A stretch of 64,000 bases of DNA from the NCBI GenBank assembly GCA_018266395.1, contig JAFEAM010000003.1:62001-126000 (forward strand), given 5' to 3'. Each line of letters opens with the position of its first letter. The stretch's first letter is position 1. The translations under genes and the position numbers were made by a program. The notes below the pieces were generated by a model. It was not told where the DNA came from. It was given only the letters and a program-made list of their open reading frames with translations, and searched no databases. Positions 18,003 through 27,608 of the stretch are shown piece after piece. The stretch comes from Bacteroidota bacterium. GTDB taxonomy: Bacteria > Bacteroidota > Bacteroidia > Cytophagales > Cyclobacteriaceae.

Positions 18003-19475
18003 ATGGCTCGCAATTCTGCCAAGTTTCTCTTCGAAGCCCTTACATACGACGATGTTTTGCTAGTCCCGGCTTTTAGCCAGGTATTGCCGCGCGAAACAGA
18101 TATTCGTTCACGTGTGAGCAGGAATATTACCCTCAATATTCCAATACTCTCTGCTGCAATGGATACGGTAACTGAGTCAGCGTTGGCGATTGCGATGGCA
18201 CTGGAAGGAGGGATTGGGTTCATTCACAAAAACATGTCCATTGAGGCTCAGGCTGAGCAGGTGCGCAAGGTGAAACGCTCACAGAGTGGCTTAATTCTGG
18301 ACCCCGTGACGCTTTCAGTTAATGCAACAGTAAGGGATGCGGAGAAGATCATGCGTGAATTCAAAATAGGCGGAATACCGGTCATTGATGGAAATGGCAA
18401 ACTTGTAGGCATTGTTACCAACCGGGATCTGCGTTTTGAGAAGATTATGTCCACGCGGGTGGATTCCATCATGACGAAAGAGAATCTTGTTACTGCGCCC
18501 GAGGGCATTACCCTTGAGAAAGCAGAGAAGATTCTGCAAAAATATAAAATTGAAAAACTGCCCATAGTCAACAAGAAGGGCAAACTGACAGGCCTGGTTA
18601 CCTATAAGGATATTCTCAAAAAGAAGAATAAACCCAATGCCTGTCACGATGAATTTGGCAGACTCCGAGTAGGGGCAGCCGTGGGTGTTACGCATGATAT
18701 CCTTGTGCGAATAGAGGCTCTGAAAAATGCCGGTGTGGACGTGATCAGCATTGACACCGCGCACGGCCACTCAAAGGGAGTAATGGAGGCAGCGAAAATG
18801 GTAAAGAAGAAATATCCGGGGTTGGAATTGATTGTAGGAAACATTGCCACCGGCGATGCTGCGAAGGCTCTTGCCAAGGCTGGTGCAGATGGAATTAAGG
18901 TTGGTGTCGGGCCAGGAAGCATCTGCACTACCCGGGTGGTTGCCGGAGTTGGTCTGCCTCAGTTAACTGCTGTATATGAAGCGGCAAAAGCCATCCGTGG
19001 ATCCGGAGTAACCGTTATTGCGGACGGAGGAATTCGATTTTCCGGTGACATGGTTAAGGCAATCGCCGCCGGAGCAGATTCAATTATGATCGGATCGTTG
19101 CTCGCCGGAACAGAAGAGGCCCCGGGTGAAATGATTATTTATGAAGGTAGAAAGTTCAAAACCTACAGAGGTATGGGTTCGTTGGAAGCAATGGAGGATG
19201 GTTCCAAGGATCGTTACTTCCAGGATGCAGAGGATGACCTGAAGAAACTGGTTCCTGAGGGGATCTCCGGTCGTGTACCCTATAAGGGCAATGTATCTGA
19301 AGTGCTTTATCAAATGGTCGGCGGACTTCGCGCGGGGATGGGCTATTGCGGTGCAGCTACCGTTGACAAACTTAAACAAGCACAGTTCGTAAAAATAACG
19401 ACGGCCGGCGTTGTGGAGAGCCACCCACATGACATTACCATCACCAGGGAGGCACCCAATTATAGCAGGAAATAG
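18003..19475 (+). CDS. guaB: Inosine-5'-monophosphate dehydrogenase
   Basis: This 490-residue enzyme oxidises IMP to XMP with NAD, the committed step to GMP. The N-terminal [18 protein letters not shown] and [16 protein letters not shown] are family signatures. Two CBS domains (about 95-210) are inserted and would allow purine-nucleotide regulation. The catalytic loop [15 protein letters not shown] contains the nucleophilic cysteine, and the mobile flap ([11 protein letters not shown]) and [10 protein letters not shown] segments are present. Length and all key residues are normal. It appears to be a single-gene unit. Confidence 0.97.
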   Translation: MARNSAKFLFEALTYDDVLLVPAFSQVLPRETDIRSRVSRNITLNIPILSAAMDTVTESALAIAMALEGGIGFIHKNMSIEAQAEQVRKVKRSQSGLILDPVTLSVNATVRDAEKIMREFKIGGIPVIDGNGKLVGIVTNRDLRFEKIMSTRVDSIMTKENLVTAPEGITLEKAEKILQKYKIEKLPIVNKKGKLTGLVTYKDILKKKNKPNACHDEFGRLRVGAAVGVTHDILVRIEALKNAGVDVISIDTAHGHSKGVMEAAKMVKKKYPGLELIVGNIATGDAAKALAKAGADGIKVGVGPGSICTTRVVAGVGLPQLTAVYEAAKAIRGSGVTVIADGGIRFSGDMVKAIAAGADSIMIGSLLAGTEEAPGEMIIYEGRKFKTYRGMGSLEAMEDGSKDRYFQDAEDDLKKLVPEGISGRVPYKGNVSEVLYQMVGGLRAGMGYCGAATVDKLKQAQFVKITTAGVVESHPHDITITREAPNYSRK

Positions 19476-19536
19476 GCTTTAACTTGCGATCTTAGCAACT
19501 TAGGTTCGTCCATTCTTTACGAGCCAGATAACATCT

Positions 19537-21597
19537 GTGAAGACCCGCGCAGTGATACGTCTCATGTTCATGGGAGCAACGCTCTCCTGGATTGTTATGG
19601 TCTTTTCGGATGTCACGGTCCTCTTTAGCGACCTGAAGGGATTGACGCCTGACATACCATTCTGGCTGCCCAGAATCACCCTGGACTTGTTCATTATCTG
19701 TCTCTTCTATTATTACAGGTTCAAAATTGAAAAAGATGAGTCACTAAACTTCACCGACCTGCTTTGGAAGGTTTTTGCAACAGGGTTGGTTGCAACAGTT
19801 ATTTCTCTTTCGCTGCGATTGCTGGATTTTCTGCTGGGATCTACCAAGCTCTCGTCCAACATTTTTTTCATTGAAGTAGAGTACCTGATATGCCTCGGGT
19901 TGATGCTGAGTTTTTTGATTGCCGCCTACACTTCCTGGAAGCGGTTGATTCTGTACCAGAAATCCAAGTGGCTTCTGAGAGGATGGACGGTCTTTGAACT
20001 GGCATTGCTGGTCGTGATGGTCTCAGACAATCTTGAAGTGGTTTTCAGTGAATGGATGCTGACCACTATCAGTATCATTACTGGACTGCTTGCCCTGATC
20101 CTCTCGGCAAATATGAAATGGGTGGCTTACCTGAACTTTAGGCAGAAGTGGACCAGCCTTCTCTTGCTCCTCCTTTCGTTCTTCTATTTGGGCTACTTCT
20201 TCTATACAGTGAACCGGTTCTCGGATGAGATCAGCGCGCAGTCATCAAGCTTTCTCGATTTTAAGGCACATGTCTTTAACATGTATCTCTTCTCCTTTGT
20301 CATGCTGTACGCCATCTTCTCTTTCCTTGTAATTCTTTTTAATCTACCCACCTCGTCGGTCTTTGAGCAAAAGCTCGAGGAGGTGGTGAACTTCCAACGA
20401 ATCAGCCAGTCCGTCCAGACTGAACAAAATGAGGAAAGTGTGTATCAGATACTCCTGGAGAGTTCGGTGAGTTCTGTCTTCGCTGACGCAGCCTGGCTGG
20501 AAGTAAAGGGAGAGCAGGAACAGAGCCGGGTGCAGACCCTGAATATCACTGAGACAGAGGCATTAAAAATTCAACAACACTTGAACGGCCGTAACGTGAA
20601 GGGAATTCTCGATGAAAGCACAGACCGGACGCGTAATCTCTCAGACCACCTGGCATCCTTGAAGGGGACGCGTTATCGCTCTTTGATGGCCTTCCCCATT
20701 CATGTTAAAGGCGAGAAGATCGGCACGCTGGCGTTATTGAAAGAATTGCCGGATGGATTTAACAAGGAGATGACCCAAATCGTTTCGGCCTTCGCCAATC
20801 AGGCAGGAATTTCAATTGAGAACTTCCGTCTGTTGAAAGAGGCTCTCCAGAACGAACGTTATAAGGAAGAGCTGAAGATTGCAAAGACCGTTCAGAAAAG
20901 CCTTCTTCCTCAGCACCTCGAGTCAGATAGTGACTTTGAGATTGCGGCCTTTTCGGAATCAGCCGATGAGGTCGGGGGCGACTACTATGACACATTAAGA
21001 ATTAGCCCCAATCATGTGGGACTAATTATTGCCGACGTTTCGGGAAAGGGTACCACTGCGGCCTTCCACATGTCTCAAATGAAGGGTATTTTTCACAGCC
21101 TGGCACAGCAGGAGATGGAGCCGAAGACGTTTATGATCAGGGCAAATGAAGCGCTGAAGTATTGCCTTGAAAGGGGCTCATTTATCTCAGCAACTTATTT
21201 TGTGGTCAACTCACTTGACAAGAAGATTCTGTATTCGCGCGCTGGTCATTGTCCTGTCTTGGTCTACAGACGGGCAGATCAGTCTGCACAGTTTCTTACT
21301 GACAAAGGCGCTGCCCTTGGCATGGTAAAGGGAAAAGACTATTGCAATTTTGTAGAGACCAGAGAATTCCAGTATCAACCGGGGGATATCATGGTGCTCT
21401 ATACAGACGGAATCACTGAAGCTAAGAATCACAAGGGCGAAGAATTCGGGCTGGAGATGCTGAGGAAATCTGTGGAGGAGTTCTCGGAGCTGACGCCGAA
21501 GGAGATGCAGGATGAACTTATTCGGAGACTCTATGAATATACCGGAACCGAGGAGATCAATGATGACTATACGACGATGATAGTGAAATTCAGGTGA
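19537..21597 (+). CDS. Membrane-bound SpoIIE-type PP2C serine phosphatase with GAF domain
   Basis: The 686-residue protein has about seven or eight transmembrane segments (about 1-270), a short coiled linker, a GAF-like sensor (about 290-430, including LMAFPIHVKGEKIGTLALL), and a C-terminal PP2C-type phosphatase (about 455-686). Metal-binding aspartates are visible in DEVGGDYYD, IADVSGKG, YTDGITEAKN and DDYTTMIV. It should dephosphorylate the STAS protein encoded next. The annotated start is GTG 19537, but GTG 19552 and ATG 19564 are also possible, and the N-terminus is uncertain by about nine residues. STAS and HATPase genes follow, forming a partner-switching module that may respond to a membrane or cytoplasmic ligand. 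Confidence 0.9.
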   Translation: MKTRAVIRLMFMGATLSWIVMVFSDVTVLFSDLKGLTPDIPFWLPRITLDLFIICLFYYYRFKIEKDESLNFTDLLWKVFATGLVATVISLSLRLLDFLLGSTKLSSNIFFIEVEYLICLGLMLSFLIAAYTSWKRLILYQKSKWLLRGWTVFELALLVVMVSDNLEVVFSEWMLTTISIITGLLALILSANMKWVAYLNFRQKWTSLLLLLLSFFYLGYFFYTVNRFSDEISAQSSSFLDFKAHVFNMYLFSFVMLYAIFSFLVILFNLPTSSVFEQKLEEVVNFQRISQSVQTEQNEESVYQILLESSVSSVFADAAWLEVKGEQEQSRVQTLNITETEALKIQQHLNGRNVKGILDESTDRTRNLSDHLASLKGTRYRSLMAFPIHVKGEKIGTLALLKELPDGFNKEMTQIVSAFANQAGISIENFRLLKEALQNERYKEELKIAKTVQKSLLPQHLESDSDFEIAAFSESADEVGGDYYDTLRISPNHVGLIIADVSGKGTTAAFHMSQMKGIFHSLAQQEMEPKTFMIRANEALKYCLERGSFISATYFVVNSLDKKILYSRAGHCPVLVYRRADQSAQFLTDKGAALGMVKGKDYCNFVETREFQYQPGDIMVLYTDGITEAKNHKGEEFGLEMLRKSVEEFSELTPKEMQDELIRRLYEYTGTEEINDDYTTMIVKFR

Positions 21598-21632
21598 CAA
21601 TAACATTAGGAAACCAATTACGTTAAAAACAT

Positions 21633-21983
21633 ATGGTTCAGATCAGGCGACTACAGGAGGAAGGTGCGGAAATTCTCGCGGTTGTGGGTGAGATTGACGC
21701 CAGCTCTTCTATCGAGTTGGACCTTGCAATTGCAAAGGCAGTAGGGGAGGGCGTTAAAAGGATTCTCATAGACTGCAGTGCGCTTGAGTATATCTCTTCA
21801 GCGGGGCTTGGGGTCTTCATGTCCTATATTGAGGAGTTTCGTGACAAGAATATCCATATGGTGCTCTTTGGAATGAAGGAAAAGGTCGCCAATACTTTCA
21901 ATATTCTCGGACTCGCCGACCTCCTGCATATCCGCCCGAGCAAGCAAGAAGCAAAGAAACTGATCAATGAGTTATCGCTATAA
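21633..21983 (+). CDS. STAS-domain anti-anti-sigma factor-like protein
   Basis: This 116-residue single-domain protein matches RsbV/SpoIIAA. The conserved loop YISSAGLGVFMSY contains Ser55 and Ser56. By alignment with RsbV, the phosphorylatable serine is probably Ser56. The family's usual Asp before it is Ser55 here. When dephosphorylated, by the phosphatase encoded upstream, such proteins bind their kinase partner and release its target. The stop overlaps the start of the kinase gene by 17 bases, which implies matched expression. The final target is not encoded nearby. Confidence 0.9.
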   Translation: MVQIRRLQEEGAEILAVVGEIDASSSIELDLAIAKAVGEGVKRILIDCSALEYISSAGLGVFMSYIEEFRDKNIHMVLFGMKEKVANTFNILGLADLLHIRPSKQEAKKLINELSL

Positions 21984-22380
21984 AATCGGATGCAGCCTTG
22001 AGAACCTGAAAGGCATTCGTGACTTTGTGCGAAAGTCGCTCAAAGGTCATGTGGTTTCTGAAGTTGAGCTCAATGAAATAGTTCTTGCCCTGGATGAGAT
22101 GTGCAGCAACCTGATGATTCATGCACATCACTGCAATCCGGATCACTCACTGGAACTTAGTATTGACGTACCTCAAAAGGACAAGCTAATATTTGAAATA
22201 TCTGATGATGGTGAGATGTTTGACATCAACCGTTTCAGTGAGCCCGAGTTAGGAAGTTTGATTCAGGAAAAGAGAAAAGGAGGCCTTGGCATTCGTTTGG
22301 TTAAATCCATCATGGACGAAGTAGAGTACCTGCAACGAAACGGCCGTAATATTTGCCGCCTTTCGAAACGCGTGGGCTGA
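21967..22380 (+). CDS. Anti-sigma-factor-type serine kinase (HATPase, RsbW-like)
   Basis: This 137-residue GHKL ATPase has an N-box (LALDEMCSNLMIHAHH), a G1 box (ISDDGEMFDI) and a G2 box (KGGLGIRLVKSIMDEVEYLQ). This is the pattern of RsbW/SpoIIAB kinases that phosphorylate a STAS partner. The start overlaps the STAS gene by 17 bases. The usual sigma factor is absent, so the released partner may be a sigma factor encoded elsewhere or another type of output protein. No transmembrane segment is seen. Confidence 0.9.
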   Translation: MSYRYKIGCSLENLKGIRDFVRKSLKGHVVSEVELNEIVLALDEMCSNLMIHAHHCNPDHSLELSIDVPQKDKLIFEISDDGEMFDINRFSEPELGSLIQEKRKGGLGIRLVKSIMDEVEYLQRNGRNICRLSKRVG

Positions 22381-22437
22381 CAGTTTGTCCTTCCATACTC
22401 ACCCCTTATTTTTGCAGGCTTTTAAGTTCCAATAACC

Positions 22438-24384
22438 GTGACAGGACGGATTCTGATCATATTTTGCATTACAACGCTTCAGGTCTTCGGACAGGCACCT
22501 GCCCGTCAGGCCAGGGAAATGACTCTATTTTCCGTTGATGGTCAGCCTATGACTTCAGAGGAATTTATTTTTCTCTTCAAAAAGAACCACCTCAAAAAGG
22601 AAGATTATACACAACCCAAAGTAGCCGAATACATTGAACTCCTTATCAACTTCAGGCTTAAAGTGGCAGAGGCCCGCAGAGAAGGGATTGATACGACGAT
22701 GGCTTTTATAAAGGAATTCAATACATACCGTAACGAACTAAAGAAACCTTATCTGGCCGAAACCAATGAGCTTTCCAGGCTTACTCACGAAGCCTATAAC
22801 CGACTTAAGGAAGAAGTTAAAGCATCGCATATTCTGATATCCGTTACGCCAGATGCCCTTCCGCCTGATACACTTAAGGCATTTGAGAAGGCAATCGAGT
22901 TACGGAACCGACTGTTAAAAGGGGAAGAGTTCAGTAAAGTTGCAGGCGAGGTATCGGATGATCCTTCGGCTAAGTTGAATGGAGGTAATCTCGGCTATTT
23001 CACCGCCCTCCAGATGGTGTACCCTTTCGAGGAAGCTGCCTGGCATCTTAACAAGGATGATCTTTCTGAACCTGTAAGGACCCGTTTTGGATATCACCTG
23101 ATCAAAGTGTATGATCATCGTCCTTCCAGGGGTGAGGTGGAAGTGTCGCACATCATCCTGCGTACCGGCAGCGGTGACCATCACCTCATCCGGAACAAGA
23201 TATTTGATATTCATCGGCAACTTCTGGCAGGAGGAAATTGGGACGAACTTTGCAAAGAGTATTCCGATGACCCCTCAACTAAGAACAGTGGTGGACGGCT
23301 TCGACCATTTGGTGTCGGTGTGATGTCAAGTGTGCCCGAATTTGAGTCAGCTGCTTTTGCCCTTGAGAAACCCGGCGAGATATCGGATCCCTTTCAATCC
23401 GCATATGGATGGCATATCATTCGACTTGAGCGGAAAATTCCGATCCCGCCATATGATGAAATTGCTTCTACACTCGAAAGGAAGGTAGCCCGTGATGAAC
23501 GCTTACAGCTTGCCCAGGAGAAGGAGTTTGCGAGAAGAAAGCAGCAGAATGGATACCGGGAAAATGGCAGCGTGATGACCATGATATTGCAATTGGCTGA
23601 CTCATCTTTGTTATCAGGCAAATGGCATTTTCATGGCAGCGCTGATTTACTCAAGAGTTCATTATTTGAACTGAATGAGCGGCCCTATACTGTTGAAGCT
23701 TTTGTAAAATTTATAAGACAACAGCAAACATTTAGTCAGCTTGGCCCCGCCGCATATATGAAGCAACTGCATAACCGTTTCGTTGAACAGGCACTCGATG
23801 AAGCAGAAGATGCTAAATTGCGGGCCTCCAATGATGATTACAGGAATCTGATTAAAGAATACGAAGAAGGGCTGCTACTGTTCAGTGTCATGGAGAAGAA
23901 CGTCTGGAACCGGGCTTCTCAGGATACTGTCGAACTGAAGCGGCATTACGAAAAAATCAGGACGAAATTTCAAGCGGGGGAGCGTCTGGAGGCCAGGATA
24001 TTCTCAACGACAGACCAGGCTTTTCTGGCGGATATGAAAGGACGTATTGCCCGGGGTGATTCCTTGACAGAGAAGGATCTGAGAAAATTCAAATCCGTTA
24101 TACCTATAAGAAGATACGAGAGAAATGATCACCCTGTTATGACCAGGATTCCATGGGTAACAGGAATTCAGGAGGCGGAATTGGATGGTACATATTACCT
24201 TGTTGACGTGCATAAGTTAATCGCACCGGGAATCAAAGACTTTTCCGAAGTCAAAGCCCAGGTAATATCTGACTATCAGGAAGATCTGGAAAGAAGATGG
24301 GTGGCTGGATTGAGACAAAAATACCAGGTTAAAACGAATGGGAAGGCCAGAAAATTCGTTGTATCAGAGTTAGCACAGAATTGA
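22438..24384 (+). CDS. Periplasmic peptidyl-prolyl isomerase with two parvulin domains
   Basis: The 648-residue protein has a signal peptide starting at GTG 22438 (MTGRILIIFCITTLQVFGQ) and two consecutive PpiC/rotamase domains, each with the family landmarks. Domain 1 (about 120-225) has KASHILISV, DDPSAKLNGGNLGYF and FGYHLIKV. Domain 2 (about 230-340) has VSHIILRT, DDPSTKNSGGRLRPF and YGWHIIRLE. The long C-terminal region has no domain I recognise. It is the first of three consecutive genes for folding of exported proteins, likely outer-membrane proteins. The next gene starts with only 8 bases between. GTG is the only start that gives a proper signal peptide. Confidence 0.9.
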   Translation: MTGRILIIFCITTLQVFGQAPARQAREMTLFSVDGQPMTSEEFIFLFKKNHLKKEDYTQPKVAEYIELLINFRLKVAEARREGIDTTMAFIKEFNTYRNELKKPYLAETNELSRLTHEAYNRLKEEVKASHILISVTPDALPPDTLKAFEKAIELRNRLLKGEEFSKVAGEVSDDPSAKLNGGNLGYFTALQMVYPFEEAAWHLNKDDLSEPVRTRFGYHLIKVYDHRPSRGEVEVSHIILRTGSGDHHLIRNKIFDIHRQLLAGGNWDELCKEYSDDPSTKNSGGRLRPFGVGVMSSVPEFESAAFALEKPGEISDPFQSAYGWHIIRLERKIPIPPYDEIASTLERKVARDERLQLAQEKEFARRKQQNGYRENGSVMTMILQLADSSLLSGKWHFHGSADLLKSSLFELNERPYTVEAFVKFIRQQQTFSQLGPAAYMKQLHNRFVEQALDEAEDAKLRASNDDYRNLIKEYEEGLLLFSVMEKNVWNRASQDTVELKRHYEKIRTKFQAGERLEARIFSTTDQAFLADMKGRIARGDSLTEKDLRKFKSVIPIRRYERNDHPVMTRIPWVTGIQEAELDGTYYLVDVHKLIAPGIKDFSEVKAQVISDYQEDLERRWVAGLRQKYQVKTNGKARKFVVSELAQN

Positions 24385-24392
24385 GTACGGTG

Positions 24393-25277
24393 ATGAAATA
24401 CCTTTTTGCGGTTGTTGGCATTGTTCTTTTGGGATACCTGCTGTCGGGATGTGATTTAATTCGCAGGAAGAAGGAGGAAAAGGTATCAGCCCCCGCTAGA
24501 AAAGCCATAGCACGGGTGGAGGACACCTACCTTTATTTGGACGAAATGGAGGGAATAGTTGACCCCAACACAACTGCAGAGGACAGTGCTGCACGGGTCT
24601 CAGCCTACATTAACAGCTGGATTCGAAAGCAGCTTCTGATTAGTGAGGCAATGAAAAGAATTGACATCAATGAGGCGGAAGTGGAAAGAAAAGTGCTGGA
24701 TTACCGTTACAGCCTGATTGGTTATGAATACCAGAACTACTACATTCAACAACATCTGAACGATAGCATTGCTGACAAGGAAATTGAAACCTACTATAAA
24801 GCGCACATTGATAATTTCATCCTTAAGCAGAACATTGTGCGCGGAACCTATATCAAAGTCCCGAAGACAGCTCCACGGACTTCCAAGCTAAAGGACATGA
24901 TATTCTCCAACAAGCCAAAGGACCACAGCGAGCTAAGGTCTTACTGCCTCAGTTTTTCTGCTGCCTATCATCTTGGAGATAGTACCTGGATTGAATTTGA
25001 CAAATTGACGGCCAATTCTCCAATGGCTGAAATCCCAAACAAAGTGCAGTTTTTAAAGACAAGTCCTTATTATGAAACCAATGACAATGAGTTTCTTTAT
25101 TTTCTTAAGGTGGATGACTACAAGATTTCGGACAACATTTCACCCCTTGAGTTTGTAAGAGAGGATATCAGAAACATCCTTTTGAACAAGAGAAAAGTGG
25201 AACTTGCAAAAGCTCTCGAAGAAGAAGTATATGAGAACGCCGTTAACCAGAAGAAATTTGAAATTCTTTATCAGTAG
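24393..25277 (+). CDS. SurA-like lipoprotein without a clear parvulin domain
   Basis: The 294-residue product has a lipoprotein signal (MKYLFAVVGIVLLGYLLSGC), with Cys20 as the likely lipidation site. The following region (about 45-145) resembles the N-terminal chaperone part of SurA: RVEDTYLYLDEMEGI, INSWIRKQLLISEAM, and IADKEIETYYKAHIDNF leading into KQNIVRGTYIKV. Where the isomerase domain should be, the GG...GY core motifs are missing, so isomerase activity looks absent. The ATG at 24393 gives the correct signal. In-frame TTG 24381 and GTG 24390 would overlap the previous gene. It lies between two parvulin genes, and the surA gene begins 47 bases inside its 3' end. It may act as a chaperone-only partner. 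Confidence 0.75.
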   Translation: MKYLFAVVGIVLLGYLLSGCDLIRRKKEEKVSAPARKAIARVEDTYLYLDEMEGIVDPNTTAEDSAARVSAYINSWIRKQLLISEAMKRIDINEAEVERKVLDYRYSLIGYEYQNYYIQQHLNDSIADKEIETYYKAHIDNFILKQNIVRGTYIKVPKTAPRTSKLKDMIFSNKPKDHSELRSYCLSFSAAYHLGDSTWIEFDKLTANSPMAEIPNKVQFLKTSPYYETNDNEFLYFLKVDDYKISDNISPLEFVREDIRNILLNKRKVELAKALEEEVYENAVNQKKFEILYQ

Positions 25278-26589
25278 CCTGTTGCTGGCGGGGGCCTTTC
25301 TTCCTGTATTCGGACAGGGGAGCAGCGGCTTTTTGGTCGATAAGATTATCGTCAAGGTTGATAATTACATTGTCCTGAGGTCTGAGCTTGAGGGTGCCTA
25401 TCAAAACTACCTTTCTAACGGGGGGACTGCTTCAGAGGATAGCCGATGCGGTATTTTGAGCCAGCTGGTTATCAACAAACTATTGGTGGCAAAAGCAGAG
25501 ATTGACTCGATTGTGGTCACGGATTTTGAAGTAGATCAGAATACCGAGCAACGGATGAATATGATTATGCAGAACTCAGGGAACTCTCCTGAGCAGCTTG
25601 AGAGAACTTACGGCAAACCTCTCGATCAGATTAAAGTTGAACTCAGGGACCAGGTTCGTGAGCAACTTCTGGGAAATGAGATGCAATCGAAAATAACGAA
25701 GGGGTTGACAATAACTCCGCAGGAGGTGAAGAAATTTTATAACAAGATTCCGCAGGACAGCCTGCCTTTCTATTCTGCGGACGTGGAGGTAGCCCAGATT
25801 GTGCGCACCGCAAAAGTCAGCGATGCCCAGAAGGCAGTCGCCCGTAAGAAGCTTAGTGACATCCGGGAGCGCATTCTGGCCGGGGAGAATTTCAATGAAT
25901 TGGCTCGAAAATATTCTGAAGACCCCAGCGCTCAATATAACGGTGGAGAGATGGGGTATGTCGGCCGGGGTGCCATGGTAGCAAGCTTTGAAGCCACGGC
26001 CTTTAAGATCAAGATCGGGGAGATTTCACAGCCATTTGAATCGCCCTTCGGATTCCACATCATGCAGTTGATTGACCGCAGAGGTAATGAATATAACTCC
26101 CGTCACATTTTGATTTCAGCGACACCTTCCAAAGATGACATTGCCCGGGCATCAAAATTTCTGGACAGTCTCCGCACTATGATCATAAAGGACAGTATAA
26201 AATTTGAGCAAGCAGCGAAGCAATTCTCGGATGATCAGCGTTCAAAGGGTCATGGAGGGTATTTCACCGATCAGGATGGTGGAATGAAGCTTTCCATAAA
26301 AGAACTGGATCCAGTGGTTTATTTTGCCATTGATTCCATGAAAGAAGGGTCTGTAAGCCGGCCGGTTGCCTACAGGACAGATGACGGGAAGGACGCGGTG
26401 AGAATCTTGTATTTCAAAAATAGACTTCCGCCACATCAGGCCAGTCTTAAGGAAGACTGGCACCGGATCCAAAACGCAGCACTTGCACAGAAGAAGGACA
26501 AAATGCTGGACAAATGGTTTACAAAGGCAAGACAGGACGTGTTTATCAAGGTTGACCCGGAGTATAAAGGGTGTCATATTGTCGATTAG
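25231..26589 (+). CDS. surA: SurA-like periplasmic chaperone and peptidyl-prolyl isomerase
   Basis: The 452-residue protein has a signal peptide (RRNLKFFISSLLLAGAFLPVFGQ), a SurA N-terminal chaperone domain (from VDKIIVKVDNYIVLRSELE), and two parvulin domains. The first has DDPSAQYNGGEMGYV-like (EDPSAQYNGGEMGY) and FGFHIMQLIDRR. The second has SRHILISATP and SDDQRSKGHGGYF. SurA helps fold outer-membrane beta-barrels, fitting the DUF5686 and TolC-type proteins of such cells. ATG 25231 starts a good signal peptide. An upstream in-frame codon at 25204 would add nine charged residues. The start overlaps the previous gene by 47 bases. Confidence 0.93.
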   Translation: MRTPLTRRNLKFFISSLLLAGAFLPVFGQGSSGFLVDKIIVKVDNYIVLRSELEGAYQNYLSNGGTASEDSRCGILSQLVINKLLVAKAEIDSIVVTDFEVDQNTEQRMNMIMQNSGNSPEQLERTYGKPLDQIKVELRDQVREQLLGNEMQSKITKGLTITPQEVKKFYNKIPQDSLPFYSADVEVAQIVRTAKVSDAQKAVARKKLSDIRERILAGENFNELARKYSEDPSAQYNGGEMGYVGRGAMVASFEATAFKIKIGEISQPFESPFGFHIMQLIDRRGNEYNSRHILISATPSKDDIARASKFLDSLRTMIIKDSIKFEQAAKQFSDDQRSKGHGGYFTDQDGGMKLSIKELDPVVYFAIDSMKEGSVSRPVAYRTDDGKDAVRILYFKNRLPPHQASLKEDWHRIQNAALAQKKDKMLDKWFTKARQDVFIKVDPEYKGCHIVD

Positions 26590-26616
26590 AGAAGTTTAAC
26601 CGGAAATCAGAACCGA

Positions 26617-27588
26617 ATGCACAAGTTTGCCAATGATGTGGAAGCCGCCGATGCCCTGGCGACTTCGTTCAAGAAACTCAAATCAGAAATCTCCAGAGTC
26701 ATCATTGGACAGGATGATGTGGTGCGGCTGGTTCTTACCGGAATCTTTTGTCAGGGGCACTCATTGCTTGTCGGTGTGCCTGGATTAGCAAAGACTCTCC
26801 TGGTGCAGACCATTGCCAATGCGCTGGATCTTCAATTCAAAAGAATCCAGTTTACGCCAGACCTGATGCCGTCCGATATTGTCGGCGCGGAGACAATGGA
26901 TAAAGAACGAAACTTTCATTTTGTGCGCGGTCCGGTCTTTGCCAATATCGTGCTGGCTGATGAGATTAACAGGACACCCCCTAAAACTCAGGCGGCCCTC
27001 CTGGAATCAATGCAGGAGTATGCAGTCACAATTGCAGGGGTTCGTTATGAGCTGCCGAGACCCTTCTTTGTACTGGCGACTCAAAATCCCATTGAACAGG
27101 AGGGCACTTACCCATTGCCTGAAGCGCAACTCGATCGTTTCATGTTCAATATCTTTCTGGATTATCCCAGTTATAAGCAGGAGGTGGACATTGTCAAAAT
27201 GACGACAGCTGATGAAGTGGCCACGGTCGACAAAGTACTTTCGGCTGATGATATCCAGTATTTCCAACATTTGGTCAGAAGAGTACCGGTGGCCGACAAT
27301 GTTGTGGAGTTTGCTGTCAGGCTTAGTCATCTGACAAGGCCTTCTCAAAACGGATCGACTGTAGCAAATGAATACCTTGAATGGGGCGCAGGTCCACGTG
27401 CCTCTCAATTTCTGGTTCTTGGTGCAAAGTGCAATGCGCTGCTAAACGGAAAATATTCCCCGGATATCGAAGATATAAAAGCGGTGGCTGATCCGGTACT
27501 TCGTCACAGGATCGTGCGCAACTTCAAAGCCGAGGCGGAAGGAATGACGGTAGATGCAATCATTAACAAACTTATAGCCTCTGTTTGA
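26617..27588 (+). CDS. MoxR-family AAA ATPase
   Basis: This 323-residue AAA ATPase has the MoxR form of Walker A (GVPGLAKT), Walker B with the sensor region (LADEINRTPPKTQAALLESMQE, cited in parts: LADEINR and LLESMQE), and the TQNPIEQEGTYPLPEAQLDR segment including its arginine finger region. MoxR proteins act as chaperones for maturation of specific target proteins. They usually sit with DUF58 and vWA-domain genes, but here the next gene is convergent ccmF, so those partners are not adjacent. It follows surA by 27 bases and may be the last gene of that operon. Confidence 0.93.
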   Translation: MHKFANDVEAADALATSFKKLKSEISRVIIGQDDVVRLVLTGIFCQGHSLLVGVPGLAKTLLVQTIANALDLQFKRIQFTPDLMPSDIVGAETMDKERNFHFVRGPVFANIVLADEINRTPPKTQAALLESMQEYAVTIAGVRYELPRPFFVLATQNPIEQEGTYPLPEAQLDRFMFNIFLDYPSYKQEVDIVKMTTADEVATVDKVLSADDIQYFQHLVRRVPVADNVVEFAVRLSHLTRPSQNGSTVANEYLEWGAGPRASQFLVLGAKCNALLNGKYSPDIEDIKAVADPVLRHRIVRNFKAEAEGMTVDAIINKLIASV

Positions 27589-27590
27589 AC

Positions 27591-27606
27591 CCCTTCCGGA
27601 AAAGGG
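27591..27606. terminator. Short hairpin between convergent moxR and ccmF
   Basis: CCCTT (27591-27595) can pair with AAGGG (27602-27606) around a six-base loop, right after the moxR stop and before the ccmF stop on the other strand. There is no T tract after the plus-strand arm, so its use as an intrinsic terminator is uncertain. Confidence 0.3.
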
Positions 27607-27608
27607 CT

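Noticed and set aside
24393-25277. A third parvulin domain in the middle gene of the foldase operon
   Set aside because: The GG...GY and FG.H core motifs are missing, so only the N-terminal chaperone-like part is supported.
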